A stretch of DNA of 64,000 bases from W2P13-069 sp963590525 (lineage in GTDB: Bacteria > Actinomycetota > Coriobacteriia > Coriobacteriales > QAMH01). Location of the stretch: the NCBI GenBank assembly GCA_963590525.1, contig CAVAPV010000001.1, positions 61,056 through 125,055 on the forward strand, read 5' to 3'. Shown in pieces: positions 1 to 8,167 of this stretch; the first letter of the stretch is position 1; the number at the start of each line of letters is the position of its first letter. Position numbers and translations under genes: made by a program. The notes beneath the pieces are model-generated. The model had not been told where the DNA came from, made no database searches, and saw only the letters and a program-made list of their open reading frames with translations.

Positions 1-143
1 GCGTGCTTCGACGTGTGTAAGCGGACTTACCGGTGCCTCAAAGGCTTTGCTCAATTGCGTTGTAGCAGCAGCAGACATCTATGCATGCAGAGTGCGTTGC
101 TATACTTCTTTGCTGACGATAATCCCTTGCTAAGGAGGAGAGC

Positions 144-941
144 ATGGCATCGCATAACCCCTGGGAGCTTTACGACGAGATGATCGAGGGCATCCCGCAA
201 GACATCCAGGTCAAAGACTACGCGTTGGGTATCCATTGGTCGTGTCTGGAGGCAGAGTGCGGCATGGGCGTGGCCTTTACCACGCGTCAGGGTGCTATGC
301 GCAAACAAAAAGACGACCTGCGAGGCAAAAGCCTCAAAGAGGTTGCCGCGCTTTCAAAATCCTGGTGCTTTGAGGAGGCAACCCTAGGCGTGGCGGCGCT
401 CAATGCTTGGTATTCCAATCCAGAGCGCCTCGAGCTCTACGGTATCAAGACCGATTTCGAGGACAATCTGGATGCAGACGAGTCAAGTCCCCGTTTGGGC
501 AAGAAGCTCGACGCCTTCCAACTTTACAAGCCGCAGATTGCCGCTCAAGGCGATGCAAACGTCGTGGTTGTGGGACATTTTCCCCATGCGGCAGATATCA
601 GCGAGTACGCCAACCTCACCATCTTGGAGCGCGTGGTCAAAGACGAATGGGATACGCCCGACCCCGCCTGCGAGTACGTTATGCCCGCGGCCGATTATGC
701 TTTTATCACCGGCGTCACGATTATGAACAAGACGGTTACGCGCCTGCTCGAACTGTCTCGCAGCGCCCATACAGTCATGGTGGGCCCAAGCGTGGTTATG
801 GCACCTGCGCTTTGCAAACGCGGTGTGGAATGCATGGCTGGCAGCGTTGTGACCGATCCGGAAGCTGCCAAGTTTGGCTGCGCAAACGGGGCGGGGCAGA
901 TCTTTGGAAAGAGCCTGCAAATGGTCATGGCGCGGCCGTAG
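144..941 (+). CDS. DUF4213/DUF364 domain protein (putative heavy-metal chelation family)
   Basis: A 265-residue soluble protein with no signal peptide. The N-terminal third (residues about 5-85, with YALGIHWSCLEAECGMGVAF) looks like the enolase-N-like DUF4213. The remainder resembles DUF364, with the conserved VVVVGHFPHAADI strand-turn near residue 140 and a PAADYAFITGVTIMNKT stretch near 180. The family is only predicted to handle metal or a metal-containing cofactor, and no reaction is established. The start is secure because an AAGGAGGAG Shine-Dalgarno sequence (132-140) lies three bases upstream of the ATG. It runs convergently into selA with a 60-base gap, so it is a separate unit. The family call is from recognised sequence pattern only. 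Confidence 0.7.
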   Translation: MASHNPWELYDEMIEGIPQDIQVKDYALGIHWSCLEAECGMGVAFTTRQGAMRKQKDDLRGKSLKEVAALSKSWCFEEATLGVAALNAWYSNPERLELYGIKTDFEDNLDADESSPRLGKKLDAFQLYKPQIAAQGDANVVVVGHFPHAADISEYANLTILERVVKDEWDTPDPACEYVMPAADYAFITGVTIMNKTVTRLLELSRSAHTVMVGPSVVMAPALCKRGVECMAGSVVTDPEAAKFGCANGAGQIFGKSLQMVMARP

Positions 942-1001
942 GCTGCCTTGCAAAGCGCCGCAGGCTTCCAGATCGGTGCTGCCTGCAGCGCTTTTACTGC
1001 C

Positions 1002-2441
1002 TTACAGCTCCTTAAAGTACTCCCCAAGAGCGGTGACGCATTCATCGGCCTCTTGCTCGTTAAGCAGGGTGCGTACCTCTAAGAAGAGCTTGTCGTGGCT
1101 TACGCGACCTATCACGGGAAGCGCGCGATTGCTGATCATGTGGCGCTGGCAGTCTGCGACGCTGCCCTGTTTGAAGTCGATAGAGACAGCCCAGCTGTCT
1201 ATGTCGCACATGGGCAGCGCCCCGCCGCCCGCGCGGCAGATGCTTTGCTCGACGGTGATGTCTGCAGCATCGCAAGGTAATGTTGCCCTGAGCTTTTCTG
1301 CCAGGCTCTCTGCTGCTGGCAAAACGCTTTCTGCGCTGGCAGAGAGCATGCGCAGCGTGGGGATCTCTTTTTGGGCGCGCTGCGGGTCCAGGTAGAGGCG
1401 CAAGGTCGCCTCAAGCGCGGCAAGCGTCATCTTGTCTAGGCGTAGCGCACGGGCCAGCGGGTTTTTCTTGAGGCGGTCGATGAGCTCTTTGCGGCCAGCG
1501 ATGATACCTGCCTGCGGCCCGCCCAAGAGCTTGTCGCCGCTAAAACTCACGAGGTCTGCGCCCTGCGCAATGCTTTGCGCAACGGTTGGCTCGGCGTAGT
1601 CTCCAAAGCAATCCAGACGAACAAACGCGCCTGAGCCCTGGTCTTCGTAGACCAGGATATCCGGCTCATCGCAGCCAACGCGCGCCACATTTGCCTTGTC
1701 TGCAATCTGGCGCAGCTCGCTTACCGTTACCTCATCTGTAAAGCCGATAACGCGAAAGTTCGAGCGGTGCACCTTGAGGAGCATGGCGGTGCTGCTGCTT
1801 ATGGCGCGCTCATAGTCGTAGGGGTGCGTCTTGTTGGTGGCACCTACCTCCACCATGGTTGCATGGCTTTGGGCCATGATGTCTGGGATGCGAAACGAGC
1901 CGCCTATCTCGACTTCCTCGCCGCGCGATACAACGGCCTCGTGACCTGCGGCAAACTCCGAGAGCACCATCATGACGGCGGCGGCGTTGTTGTTGACGGC
2001 TATGGCAGACTCCGCCCCGGTCAAAGCGCAGATGAGTTGCTCGCAATGGCTGTGACGGCTGCCGCGTGCCATGGTCTGCGTGCTGTACTCTAACGTCGAG
2101 TAACCGCTTATCACATCGTTGACGGCGTCTACGGCGTCTTTTGCCAGCGGGCTTCTGCCCAGGTTGGTGTGGACGATGACGCCAGACGCGTTGATTACTC
2201 GGCGTAAAGAACGTTGACGCAGGCTCAGCGTTTTGAGCTGTGCGGCTGCGGCGATCGCATCAGCCTCGACGCTGTCGATGCACCCGGCGAGTATCCCTTG
2301 GCGCACGTCGTCGACGGCTTGGCGGACGGCATCGGCAACGATGCTGCGGTCGAGCTTGCGTACGGCTTGCTGCAGTGCCGGGTGCCCGAGGACCTCTTCT
2401 ACTTGGGGAAGCGCCCTCAAAAGCTCGTTTCTGCTGCTCAT
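1002..2441 (-). CDS. selA: L-seryl-tRNA(Sec) selenium transferase SelA
   Basis: A PLP-dependent enzyme that converts seryl-tRNA(Sec) to selenocysteinyl-tRNA(Sec) with selenophosphate. It has 479 residues, the usual length. Visible hallmarks are the N-terminal LLRALPQVEEVL helix, the RRVINASGVIVHTNLGRSPL core, VEIGGSFRIPDIM, and the PLP lysine in SFSGDKLLGGPQAG (about K304). I start at 2441 (MSSRNELL), which has GGAAAGGAACAGG just upstream. The frame is open 18 codons further up, but those have no ribosome site and do not look like SelA. Its presence means the cell inserts selenocysteine; selB, selC and selD are not in this window. It is transcribed divergently from the glycosyltransferase gene, with about 160 bases between. 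Confidence 0.95.
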   Translation of the reverse strand: MSSRNELLRALPQVEEVLGHPALQQAVRKLDRSIVADAVRQAVDDVRQGILAGCIDSVEADAIAAAAQLKTLSLRQRSLRRVINASGVIVHTNLGRSPLAKDAVDAVNDVISGYSTLEYSTQTMARGSRHSHCEQLICALTGAESAIAVNNNAAAVMMVLSEFAAGHEAVVSRGEEVEIGGSFRIPDIMAQSHATMVEVGATNKTHPYDYERAISSSTAMLLKVHRSNFRVIGFTDEVTVSELRQIADKANVARVGCDEPDILVYEDQGSGAFVRLDCFGDYAEPTVAQSIAQGADLVSFSGDKLLGGPQAGIIAGRKELIDRLKKNPLARALRLDKMTLAALEATLRLYLDPQRAQKEIPTLRMLSASAESVLPAAESLAEKLRATLPCDAADITVEQSICRAGGGALPMCDIDSWAVSIDFKQGSVADCQRHMISNRALPVIGRVSHDKLFLEVRTLLNEQEADECVTALGEYFKEL

Positions 2442-2600
2442 CGCCTGTTCCTTTCCAAATGTTTGCTGCCTGCCCGTTGGCTTGGATGTCAACATGCGGT
2501 TATCCTACACGAGCTTTGCCCGCGTAAAGTGCTGTACCGTGGGTGTGCTCGCCAAACAACGCAGCTCCCTGGAGGTAAACGGCAGCAAGGAGGATAGCCG

Positions 2601-3836
2601 GTGAGGATCTTGCATGTGACAGCGCAAAAGCCCGATAGCACGGGTAGCGGCGTCTACTTGGCTCAAACGGTCGCCTCCCTTGCACGTCTTGGCTGCAAGC
2701 AGGCGGTGCTTTGCGGTGTGGACGTTGCGGATGACATTAACCTGCCCGATGGCGTGGATGTTTTTCCCGTGCGTTTTAACACCCCAGAGCTGCCTTTTGA
2801 CGTGTGCGGCATGTCAGACGAGATGCCTTACCCCTCTACGCGTTACCGCGATCTGACCCCGTGTATGCTCGAATGCTTCGAAGCGGCTTTCACAACACGC
2901 ATCAAGGAAGCTATCTGCAGCTTCAAACCGCAGGTTATCGTCTGCAACCATCTGTATCTGGTGACGGCTTTGGTGCGCGAGGTCACGCGCGTGCTGGAGT
3001 GCAGCTGCCCGGTGGTTGCCATCTGTCATAACACCTGCCTGCGCCAGCTTGGCCAGCATGATTTGGAGAAAGAGCGCATCATCGCTGCGGTGCGTGATGC
3101 GGATTTGATCTTGGCTCTGCATGCCGAGCAGCGCGAGCGTATTGCGCGGATGTTTGGCATCGATGCGGCAGACATCGGCATCATAGGCACGGGTTACGAT
3201 GCGAGCATCTTTAATTGCGCGACAGCAGAGCAAGGCACAGATGGGCTGCCCGCCAAACAGCCTCTCTCGGTTGTCTATGCCGGCAAGGTTACTTACAAGA
3301 AGGGCGTAGGCAGCTTGCTTGATGCGCTCGATGTGCTCGAGCTTCCCGCTAAGAGCGTGCAGGTGCGCTTGTGCGGCGGTCTTGGGCCGGATTACCAAGG
3401 CGGCGTGCTCGAGCAACGTATGCAACGCAATAGCCAGCTGGTAAGTTACGCGGGGCGCCTAGCGCCACAGGTGCTTGCCGGGGAGTATCGCGCGGCAGAG
3501 CTTTTTGTCTTGCCATCTTTTTACGAGGGGTTGCCCCTTGTGGTCATAGAGGCTTTGGCCTGCGGCTGCAAGGTCGTGGTCACCGATCTGCCGGGTTTGC
3601 GTCCGTGGATAGAGGCCAACATCCCAGACGCTCCTGTTAGCTACGTTGCCCCGCCGCGCATGGTCTCGGTTGATGAGCCGCTTGAAGAAGACCTGCCTGC
3701 TTTTGCGCAGCGCTTGGCGCAGGCTATGCAAGATGCCTTTGCTCAACCAGCGGTTGAGGCAGATGTGAGCGCGCTTTCTTGGGATGCCTTGGGCAAGAGG
3801 CTTTTGGGTTGCTGCCAAGGCTTGCTGCGGTCTTAA
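2601..3836 (+). CDS. Glycosyltransferase family 4 (group 1) protein
   Basis: A 411-residue GT-B glycosyltransferase. The N-terminal Rossmann half begins MRILHVTAQKPDSTGSGVYL, with the glycine-rich nucleotide-sugar loop. The C-terminal half carries the acceptor and donor signature FYEGLPLVVIEALACGCKVV, whose E-x7-E is typical of GT4 retaining enzymes, and SVVYAGKVTYKKGVGSLLDAL. Donor and acceptor cannot be told, and no envelope or capsule genes surround it to help. Translation starts at GTG, preceded by AAGGAGGA at 2588-2595. There is no signal peptide or membrane span, so it acts in the cytosol or at the inner membrane face. Confidence 0.85.
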   Translation: MRILHVTAQKPDSTGSGVYLAQTVASLARLGCKQAVLCGVDVADDINLPDGVDVFPVRFNTPELPFDVCGMSDEMPYPSTRYRDLTPCMLECFEAAFTTRIKEAICSFKPQVIVCNHLYLVTALVREVTRVLECSCPVVAICHNTCLRQLGQHDLEKERIIAAVRDADLILALHAEQRERIARMFGIDAADIGIIGTGYDASIFNCATAEQGTDGLPAKQPLSVVYAGKVTYKKGVGSLLDALDVLELPAKSVQVRLCGGLGPDYQGGVLEQRMQRNSQLVSYAGRLAPQVLAGEYRAAELFVLPSFYEGLPLVVIEALACGCKVVVTDLPGLRPWIEANIPDAPVSYVAPPRMVSVDEPLEEDLPAFAQRLAQAMQDAFAQPAVEADVSALSWDALGKRLLGCCQGLLRS

Positions 3837-4025
3837 AGCTGCGTTTAGCCCCAAAGCGCCGCCTGTTGATTGCGATAGCGGTGCCAAGCGGTGCAGCATG
3901 CAGCCGCCGTCTTTACAAGTATTCCATTTCCTGCAAACTCGCTATCTGCTAGTATATTTGCACCTGTGAGCGCATCTGCTCATGCAAAAACGTAGCATTC
4001 AAACACACCACTAAGGAGGTGCCCC

Positions 4026-4487
4026 ATGGACGAAGCCGGCATCGAGGAGCTCCTCGACGAGCTCACCGAGCGCATCGAGAACTCCAAGCCCGCCCTGGGT
4101 AACAGCCAAAAGCGCCAGGTCGAGATCGGGCCTGTTTTTGAGATTATCGACGAGATCCGCGACATCCTCCCCGAAGAGCTGCGTCAGGCGCGCATCATCG
4201 TGCGTGACCGCCAGGGCATGATCGAGGCTGCAGAGATCGATGCCAACCGTATTCTCGAGGATGCAGAGCGCCAGGCAGACCAGATTGCCAGCGAGCAAGA
4301 GGTCGTCCGTCTGGCCGAGGCCAAGGCAACAGAGATCATCGAGGAGGCCATGGTCCGCGAGCGCGAGATGCGCGTTGGCGCAGAAGACTACGCAGACCAG
4401 ATCTTTGCCAACCTGGAGACCAACCTGGACAACCTCCTCAAAAACGTCACCCGCTGCCGCGCTCGCCTCAACAACACGGCAGACTAA
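4026..4487 (+). CDS. Small coiled-coil protein upstream of yceD
   Basis: A 153-residue, strongly charged and probably mostly helical protein. Residues about 65-130 are an Ala/Glu/Arg heptad region (VRLAEAKATEIIEEAMVRE and its surroundings) that recalls the b-subunit stalk of ATP synthases or DivIVA-type coiled coils. It has no membrane span and no catalytic motif. A small protein of this kind often precedes DUF177/YceD in actinobacteria, so the gene belongs to the conserved yceD neighbourhood; its job is unknown. The start is clear, with AAGGAGGTG at 4013-4021. The stop lies 41 bases before the yceD start, which suggests co-transcription. Confidence 0.7.
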   Translation: MDEAGIEELLDELTERIENSKPALGNSQKRQVEIGPVFEIIDEIRDILPEELRQARIIVRDRQGMIEAAEIDANRILEDAERQADQIASEQEVVRLAEAKATEIIEEAMVREREMRVGAEDYADQIFANLETNLDNLLKNVTRCRARLNNTAD

Positions 4488-4528
4488 CGGCTTGCCAGCC
4501 AAGCTTTTTGACACCGCAAGGAGAACCA

Positions 4529-5284
4529 ATGCAGGCATTTCCCCAATCCATCTATCCCGAGCTCGCCAACTTTGGTGGCATCCGCAAGCTGAGCGGCACC
4601 CTCGATGAGCTCTCGTATGAGGTTGGCGGCATGCATGTAGAGACTCCGGGTGGCTTCGAGTACGAGGCAACGCTTACCAACACCGGAGAGGCCATCTTGC
4701 TTCAAGGCAATGTTCGCACGAGCGGCACCACGCAGTGCGCACGCTGCCTTGAAGAAGCCCGCGTTAGCGTTGAGGCAGATTTGCAGGGCTATTTTCTCTT
4801 GAACCCCGACGAGCTTGCCCAAGGCTATGAAGAAGACGAGGTCGATGTCGTCGACGCAAACGGCGACTTTGACATCTCCTACAACATCTTGGCGGCCGTG
4901 GCCTATGCCACGCCCTTTGTGGTGCTGTGCAAAGAGGATTGCAAGGGGCTGTGCCCGCATTGCGGCTGCAACCTCAACGAGCAAACCTGCGATTGCGCTG
5001 CCAAGCCAGACCCGACCAATCCCTTTGCGGCGCTTGCCGGCTTGAGCTTTAGCGACGAAGACGTTGCTCGTGGGCAAGCCGCGCATGACGAGTTTGGCGA
5101 TGTTGCCGCTCAGGTGCAAGAAGAAGCAGACATTCCAGAGCTCACCCCGCAAGAGGCGGCAGAGCTTGAGCGCGCGCTCGATGCCATCTTTGCCGATGGG
5201 GCTGCCGGTACCTTGGAGTTTGACGAAGAAGGAAACCTCGTCTTTATAGAAGACGAGCAAGACGACATCCAAGACGACGAGTAG
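4529..5284 (+). CDS. yceD: DUF177/YceD family protein (23S rRNA accumulation)
   Basis: A 251-residue member of the DUF177 (YceD) family, whose E. coli and plant members are linked to 23S rRNA accumulation. The family CxxC appears as TQCARCLEEARVSV near residues 70-83. A second cysteine set, CKEDCKGLCPHCGC followed by CDC, around residues 135-155 probably binds zinc. The acidic C-terminal extension (EEADIPELTPQEAAELE onward) makes the protein longer than the usual 170 or so residues. I start at ATG 4529 because AAGGAGAACC sits immediately upstream; the frame is open seven codons further up without a ribosome site. In most bacteria rpmF follows directly, but here rpmF lies 9 kb downstream. Confidence 0.85.
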   Translation: MQAFPQSIYPELANFGGIRKLSGTLDELSYEVGGMHVETPGGFEYEATLTNTGEAILLQGNVRTSGTTQCARCLEEARVSVEADLQGYFLLNPDELAQGYEEDEVDVVDANGDFDISYNILAAVAYATPFVVLCKEDCKGLCPHCGCNLNEQTCDCAAKPDPTNPFAALAGLSFSDEDVARGQAAHDEFGDVAAQVQEEADIPELTPQEAAELERALDAIFADGAAGTLEFDEEGNLVFIEDEQDDIQDDE

Positions 5285-5293
5285 GGCTGCGCG

Positions 5294-6556
5294 TTGTCTG
5301 ATTACTACAAGACCTACACCTGCCCGGTTTCAAAGGACTGCGGCGGTTGCGAGTGGTTGGCCGTTCCCTATGAGATCCAGCTCAAGCGCAAGCACGAGGC
5401 GCTCAAAGAGCTCTTCGAGCCCTTTGGCGTAGAGCCGGACGCCGTCTTGGGAATGGACGAGCCTTTGGCCTACCGCGCCAAAAGCATGACGCCGTTTCAG
5501 CCGGCGCCGCGCGGCAAGCTTATCCATGGCATGTACAAGCTGGGCACGCACAAGCTCGTAGCGTGCGAGAGCTGCTTGGTTGAAGACCCGCAGGCGCGCC
5601 CCATCTTTGACTCCATCGCCCGCTTGGCGCGTGAGTTTAGGATCAAGGCCTATGACGAAGACCGCGGCAGTGGTCTTTTGCGCCATGCTATCGTGCGCTG
5701 CGCTGCCAATACAGACGATGTCATGGTCACGCTTGTATGCAACAGCAAGGAGTTCCCGCATAAGAGGGAGTTTGTGCGCGCTCTGCGTGACGAGCATCCA
5801 GAGATCTCTACGGTCGTGTTCAACGTCAACACCCGCAATACCAATGCCGTTTTGGGCAACCGCGACAGCGCCGCATATGGGCAGGGTTGGATAGAGGACA
5901 AGCTTTGCGGTCAGACCTTCAAGATCCCCAGCTCTGCGTTTTACCAGACCAATCCCAAGCAGACCGAGGTCCTCTACAACACCGCTGTCAAGCTGGCTGG
6001 CTTGCACGGCGGAGAGACCGTGCTCGATGCTTATTGCGGTATCGGGACCATAGGCATCGTTGCAGCGAGCCAATGCGCCAAGCAGCAGCGCGAGGGTACG
6101 GCGCCTGTCCACAAGAAGAAGGCGGCCAAGGCGGCAGCCAAAGGCAAAAAGGGAGCGCAGCCGCAGGTAAAGCACATAGAGCTCACCGGCGTGGAGACCA
6201 CGCCCGCGGCGGTAGAGATCGCTGCAGAAAACGCGCGTCTCAACCACATCAAGGGCGCGAGCTTTGTGGCTGCAGACGCGGGGGAGTACCTGCAAAGCTG
6301 CGGCAAGCATTTTGACGTGGTCTTCATGGACCCGCCTCGCGCTGGTGCATCAAAGGAGTTCATCGAGGGCTTGATCGCCGCGGCTCCCAAGCGCGTGGTC
6401 TACATCAGCTGCAATCCCCAAACGCAAGCGCGCGACATAGAGCTGCTGCAAGGCAACTACAAGCTTGAGCGTGTGGTTCCTGTGGACATGTTCCCGCATA
6501 CCAAGCATGCCGAGACCGTGGCATTGCTGTCTAAGGGTGCAATCGACTCGAAATAG
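5294..6556 (+). CDS. rlmD: Class I SAM-dependent 23S rRNA (uracil-C5)-methyltransferase, RlmD/TrmA family
   Basis: A 420-residue RNA uracil-C5 methyltransferase. N-terminal cysteines C10, C16 and C19 (CPVSKDCGGC) with C91/C94 (CESC) fit the iron-sulfur cluster of RlmD/RumA enzymes. SAM motif I is VLDAYCGIGTIGI and motif IV is VFMDPPRAG. The catalytic nucleophile is C373 in YISCNPQTQARD. Between motifs I and II lies a lysine/alanine-rich insert (about residues 271-292, KKKAAKAAAKGKKG) not usual in the family; it could add RNA affinity. The exact target base (U1939, U747 or tRNA U54) cannot be assigned by eye. Translation starts at TTG, ten bases after the yceD stop, so it is probably translated from the same message. 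Confidence 0.85.
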   Translation: MSDYYKTYTCPVSKDCGGCEWLAVPYEIQLKRKHEALKELFEPFGVEPDAVLGMDEPLAYRAKSMTPFQPAPRGKLIHGMYKLGTHKLVACESCLVEDPQARPIFDSIARLAREFRIKAYDEDRGSGLLRHAIVRCAANTDDVMVTLVCNSKEFPHKREFVRALRDEHPEISTVVFNVNTRNTNAVLGNRDSAAYGQGWIEDKLCGQTFKIPSSAFYQTNPKQTEVLYNTAVKLAGLHGGETVLDAYCGIGTIGIVAASQCAKQQREGTAPVHKKKAAKAAAKGKKGAQPQVKHIELTGVETTPAAVEIAAENARLNHIKGASFVAADAGEYLQSCGKHFDVVFMDPPRAGASKEFIEGLIAAAPKRVVYISCNPQTQARDIELLQGNYKLERVVPVDMFPHTKHAETVALLSKGAIDSK

Positions 6557-6599
6557 GCGCATGCGGAGTTCTCGTTGGGGAACACGGCAATGCCTGCAC

Positions 6600-7814
6600 T
6601 CAGCTCCATTCCTTGGCCAAGAGGAAATCGCGGATATTTCGATGCTTGATCCCGTTACGGCTCATGTCAAACTCGTCGAGAGAAACGACGTATTTGGGGA
6701 AGTTGTCGCGGATGCTGTCATATGCGCCAAACTCGCGCTTAACGGTCTCTTCTGACGCCAGCAGATAGGCGACCTGAACGTACAGTTTCTCGCTGCGCTT
6801 GGTGCATACAAAATCGATTTCTTTATCGCCTGTTCTGCCCACAGTTACTTCATAGCCCCTGCGCAGCAGTTCCAGATAGACGATATTTTCCAAAATGAGA
6901 TTGATATCTCGCATATTGCCACCGAAAACGGCCTCGCGCACGCCATGATCGGCAATGTAGTATTTTTCATTGGATGCAAGGATTTGTTTGCCCTGTAAAT
7001 CTTCCCGCTTCACTTGATAGAACAGGTATGCTTCGCGGCAGTATTTGATGTAGTTCAGAATTGTTTCTGGAGCAACGGTGCGTTGCTCGCTTTTCAGGAA
7101 CTTTGCAAGAGAGGTAGCCGAGAAGGTCGTACCAACATTTGCAATCACGTAAGCAATGATTCGTTCAAGCAGATCGACGTCTCGGATTTTATTTCGTTTT
7201 ACGATGTCTTTGAGCTGGACAGAGCTGAACAGATCTTGAAGATACTGTTTGGATGGCGCATCTGCGTAGTGGAGATTGGCGAGGTAGGGCATACCTCCGG
7301 CAAGCAGGTATTTTTTGAAACACTGCTGGATGGGCGTATCAGGCGCAACCGAGTGGTACAGCTCCATGAACTCCTCAAACGAGAACGGATAAATCACGAA
7401 CTCCACATATCGGCCGCCTAAGTAAGTCGCAAGCTCTCCGGACAACAGCTGTGCATTGGAGCCGGTGATGTAGATGTCACAATCTAGCGAAACGCGGAGA
7501 GAGTTGATGCACTTCTCCCAGTCCTTGACCTCTTGCACTTCATCAAAGAACAAGTAGACCTTGCCCTCTGTTTGTGCGGCTCTTGCGGTGATCTCGTCAT
7601 GCAGGGTCTGTGCGGTTTGGAGGTGGGAATAGCTCATATCTTCAAAATTGATGGAGATAAACTGTGCCGGGCTGACACCGGATTCTGCGAGTTCTTGTTT
7701 GATCAGCTCTAACATGACCGACTTCCCGCAACGGCGGATACCAGTCATGACTTTAATCAGTTCTGTTCCGATAAAAGGACGGATACGGCTCATGTACAGC
7801 TCGCGTTTGATCAT
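6600..7814 (-). CDS. ATP-binding protein, AAA_14 plus DUF4143
   Basis: A 404-residue P-loop ATPase of the AAA_14/DUF4143 family. Walker A is GIRRCGKS (residues 25-32), Walker B is VYLFFDEVQEV near 95, and a sensor-like YITGSNAQLL follows. The C-terminal part from about residue 200 (SVQLKDIVKRNKIRD, then GDKEIDFVCTKRSEKLYVQV) is DUF4143, which carries a nuclease-like EIDFV element. Cellular function is unknown; such genes travel as mobile singletons in gut anaerobes. The coding strand is visibly AT-richer than the flanking backbone genes and the gene runs against them, so it was probably acquired. The start has AGGGGGCC upstream of ATG 7814. Confidence 0.8.
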   Translation of the reverse strand: MIKRELYMSRIRPFIGTELIKVMTGIRRCGKSVMLELIKQELAESGVSPAQFISINFEDMSYSHLQTAQTLHDEITARAAQTEGKVYLFFDEVQEVKDWEKCINSLRVSLDCDIYITGSNAQLLSGELATYLGGRYVEFVIYPFSFEEFMELYHSVAPDTPIQQCFKKYLLAGGMPYLANLHYADAPSKQYLQDLFSSVQLKDIVKRNKIRDVDLLERIIAYVIANVGTTFSATSLAKFLKSEQRTVAPETILNYIKYCREAYLFYQVKREDLQGKQILASNEKYYIADHGVREAVFGGNMRDINLILENIVYLELLRRGYEVTVGRTGDKEIDFVCTKRSEKLYVQVAYLLASEETVKREFGAYDSIRDNFPKYVVSLDEFDMSRNGIKHRNIRDFLLAKEWS

Positions 7815-8167
7815 AATTTTTGGCCCCCTCGCGATTGAATAGAGCGCAGTACATTTATAGGTGAATTTTAATGGCTAAATAGTAAATTTATAAGTTGTAT
7901 CTTATAAAACTCAAAATGCGGCAAAGAAATTAAGATAAAAACGAATTTTGATGAAGCCGTAGATGCTTTTGGATCCGCAGAGGGTTTTGCCAAAAGAGGC
8001 TTTGCGTCGTCTGCGGTGGCAATAATCGAACTTGAAAAAGCCCTAGAAGTGCCGTTGGGCGGCAGGAGAAAACATCCGCGCACCCTGAGCGGCTGTTATT
8101 GCATTTACCGTATAAAATCAGCTCACTGGATGAGAATGATCGGATGCTTTGCTGGGAGGCATGCGTT
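7815..8167. other. AT-rich divergent intergenic region
   Basis: About 350 bases between the divergent ATPase and histidine kinase genes. The left part is very AT-rich and includes the perfect inverted repeat described separately at 7887-7908. From about 7940 the composition returns to normal and one forward frame reads like protein (FDEAVDAFGSAEGFAKRGF) with no usable start. This may be the tail of a gene lost when the region was rearranged, but the evidence is thin. No RNA gene was seen. Confidence 0.4.
7887..7908. promoter_or_regulatory. Perfect 8-bp inverted repeat, possible operator
   Basis: TTTATAAG, a six-base spacer and CTTATAAA form a perfect dyad, 73 to 94 bases upstream of the ATPase start. 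Its size and position suit a dimeric repressor or a promoter element, but no regulator is identified and AT-rich DNA makes chance dyads more likely. Confidence 0.3.
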
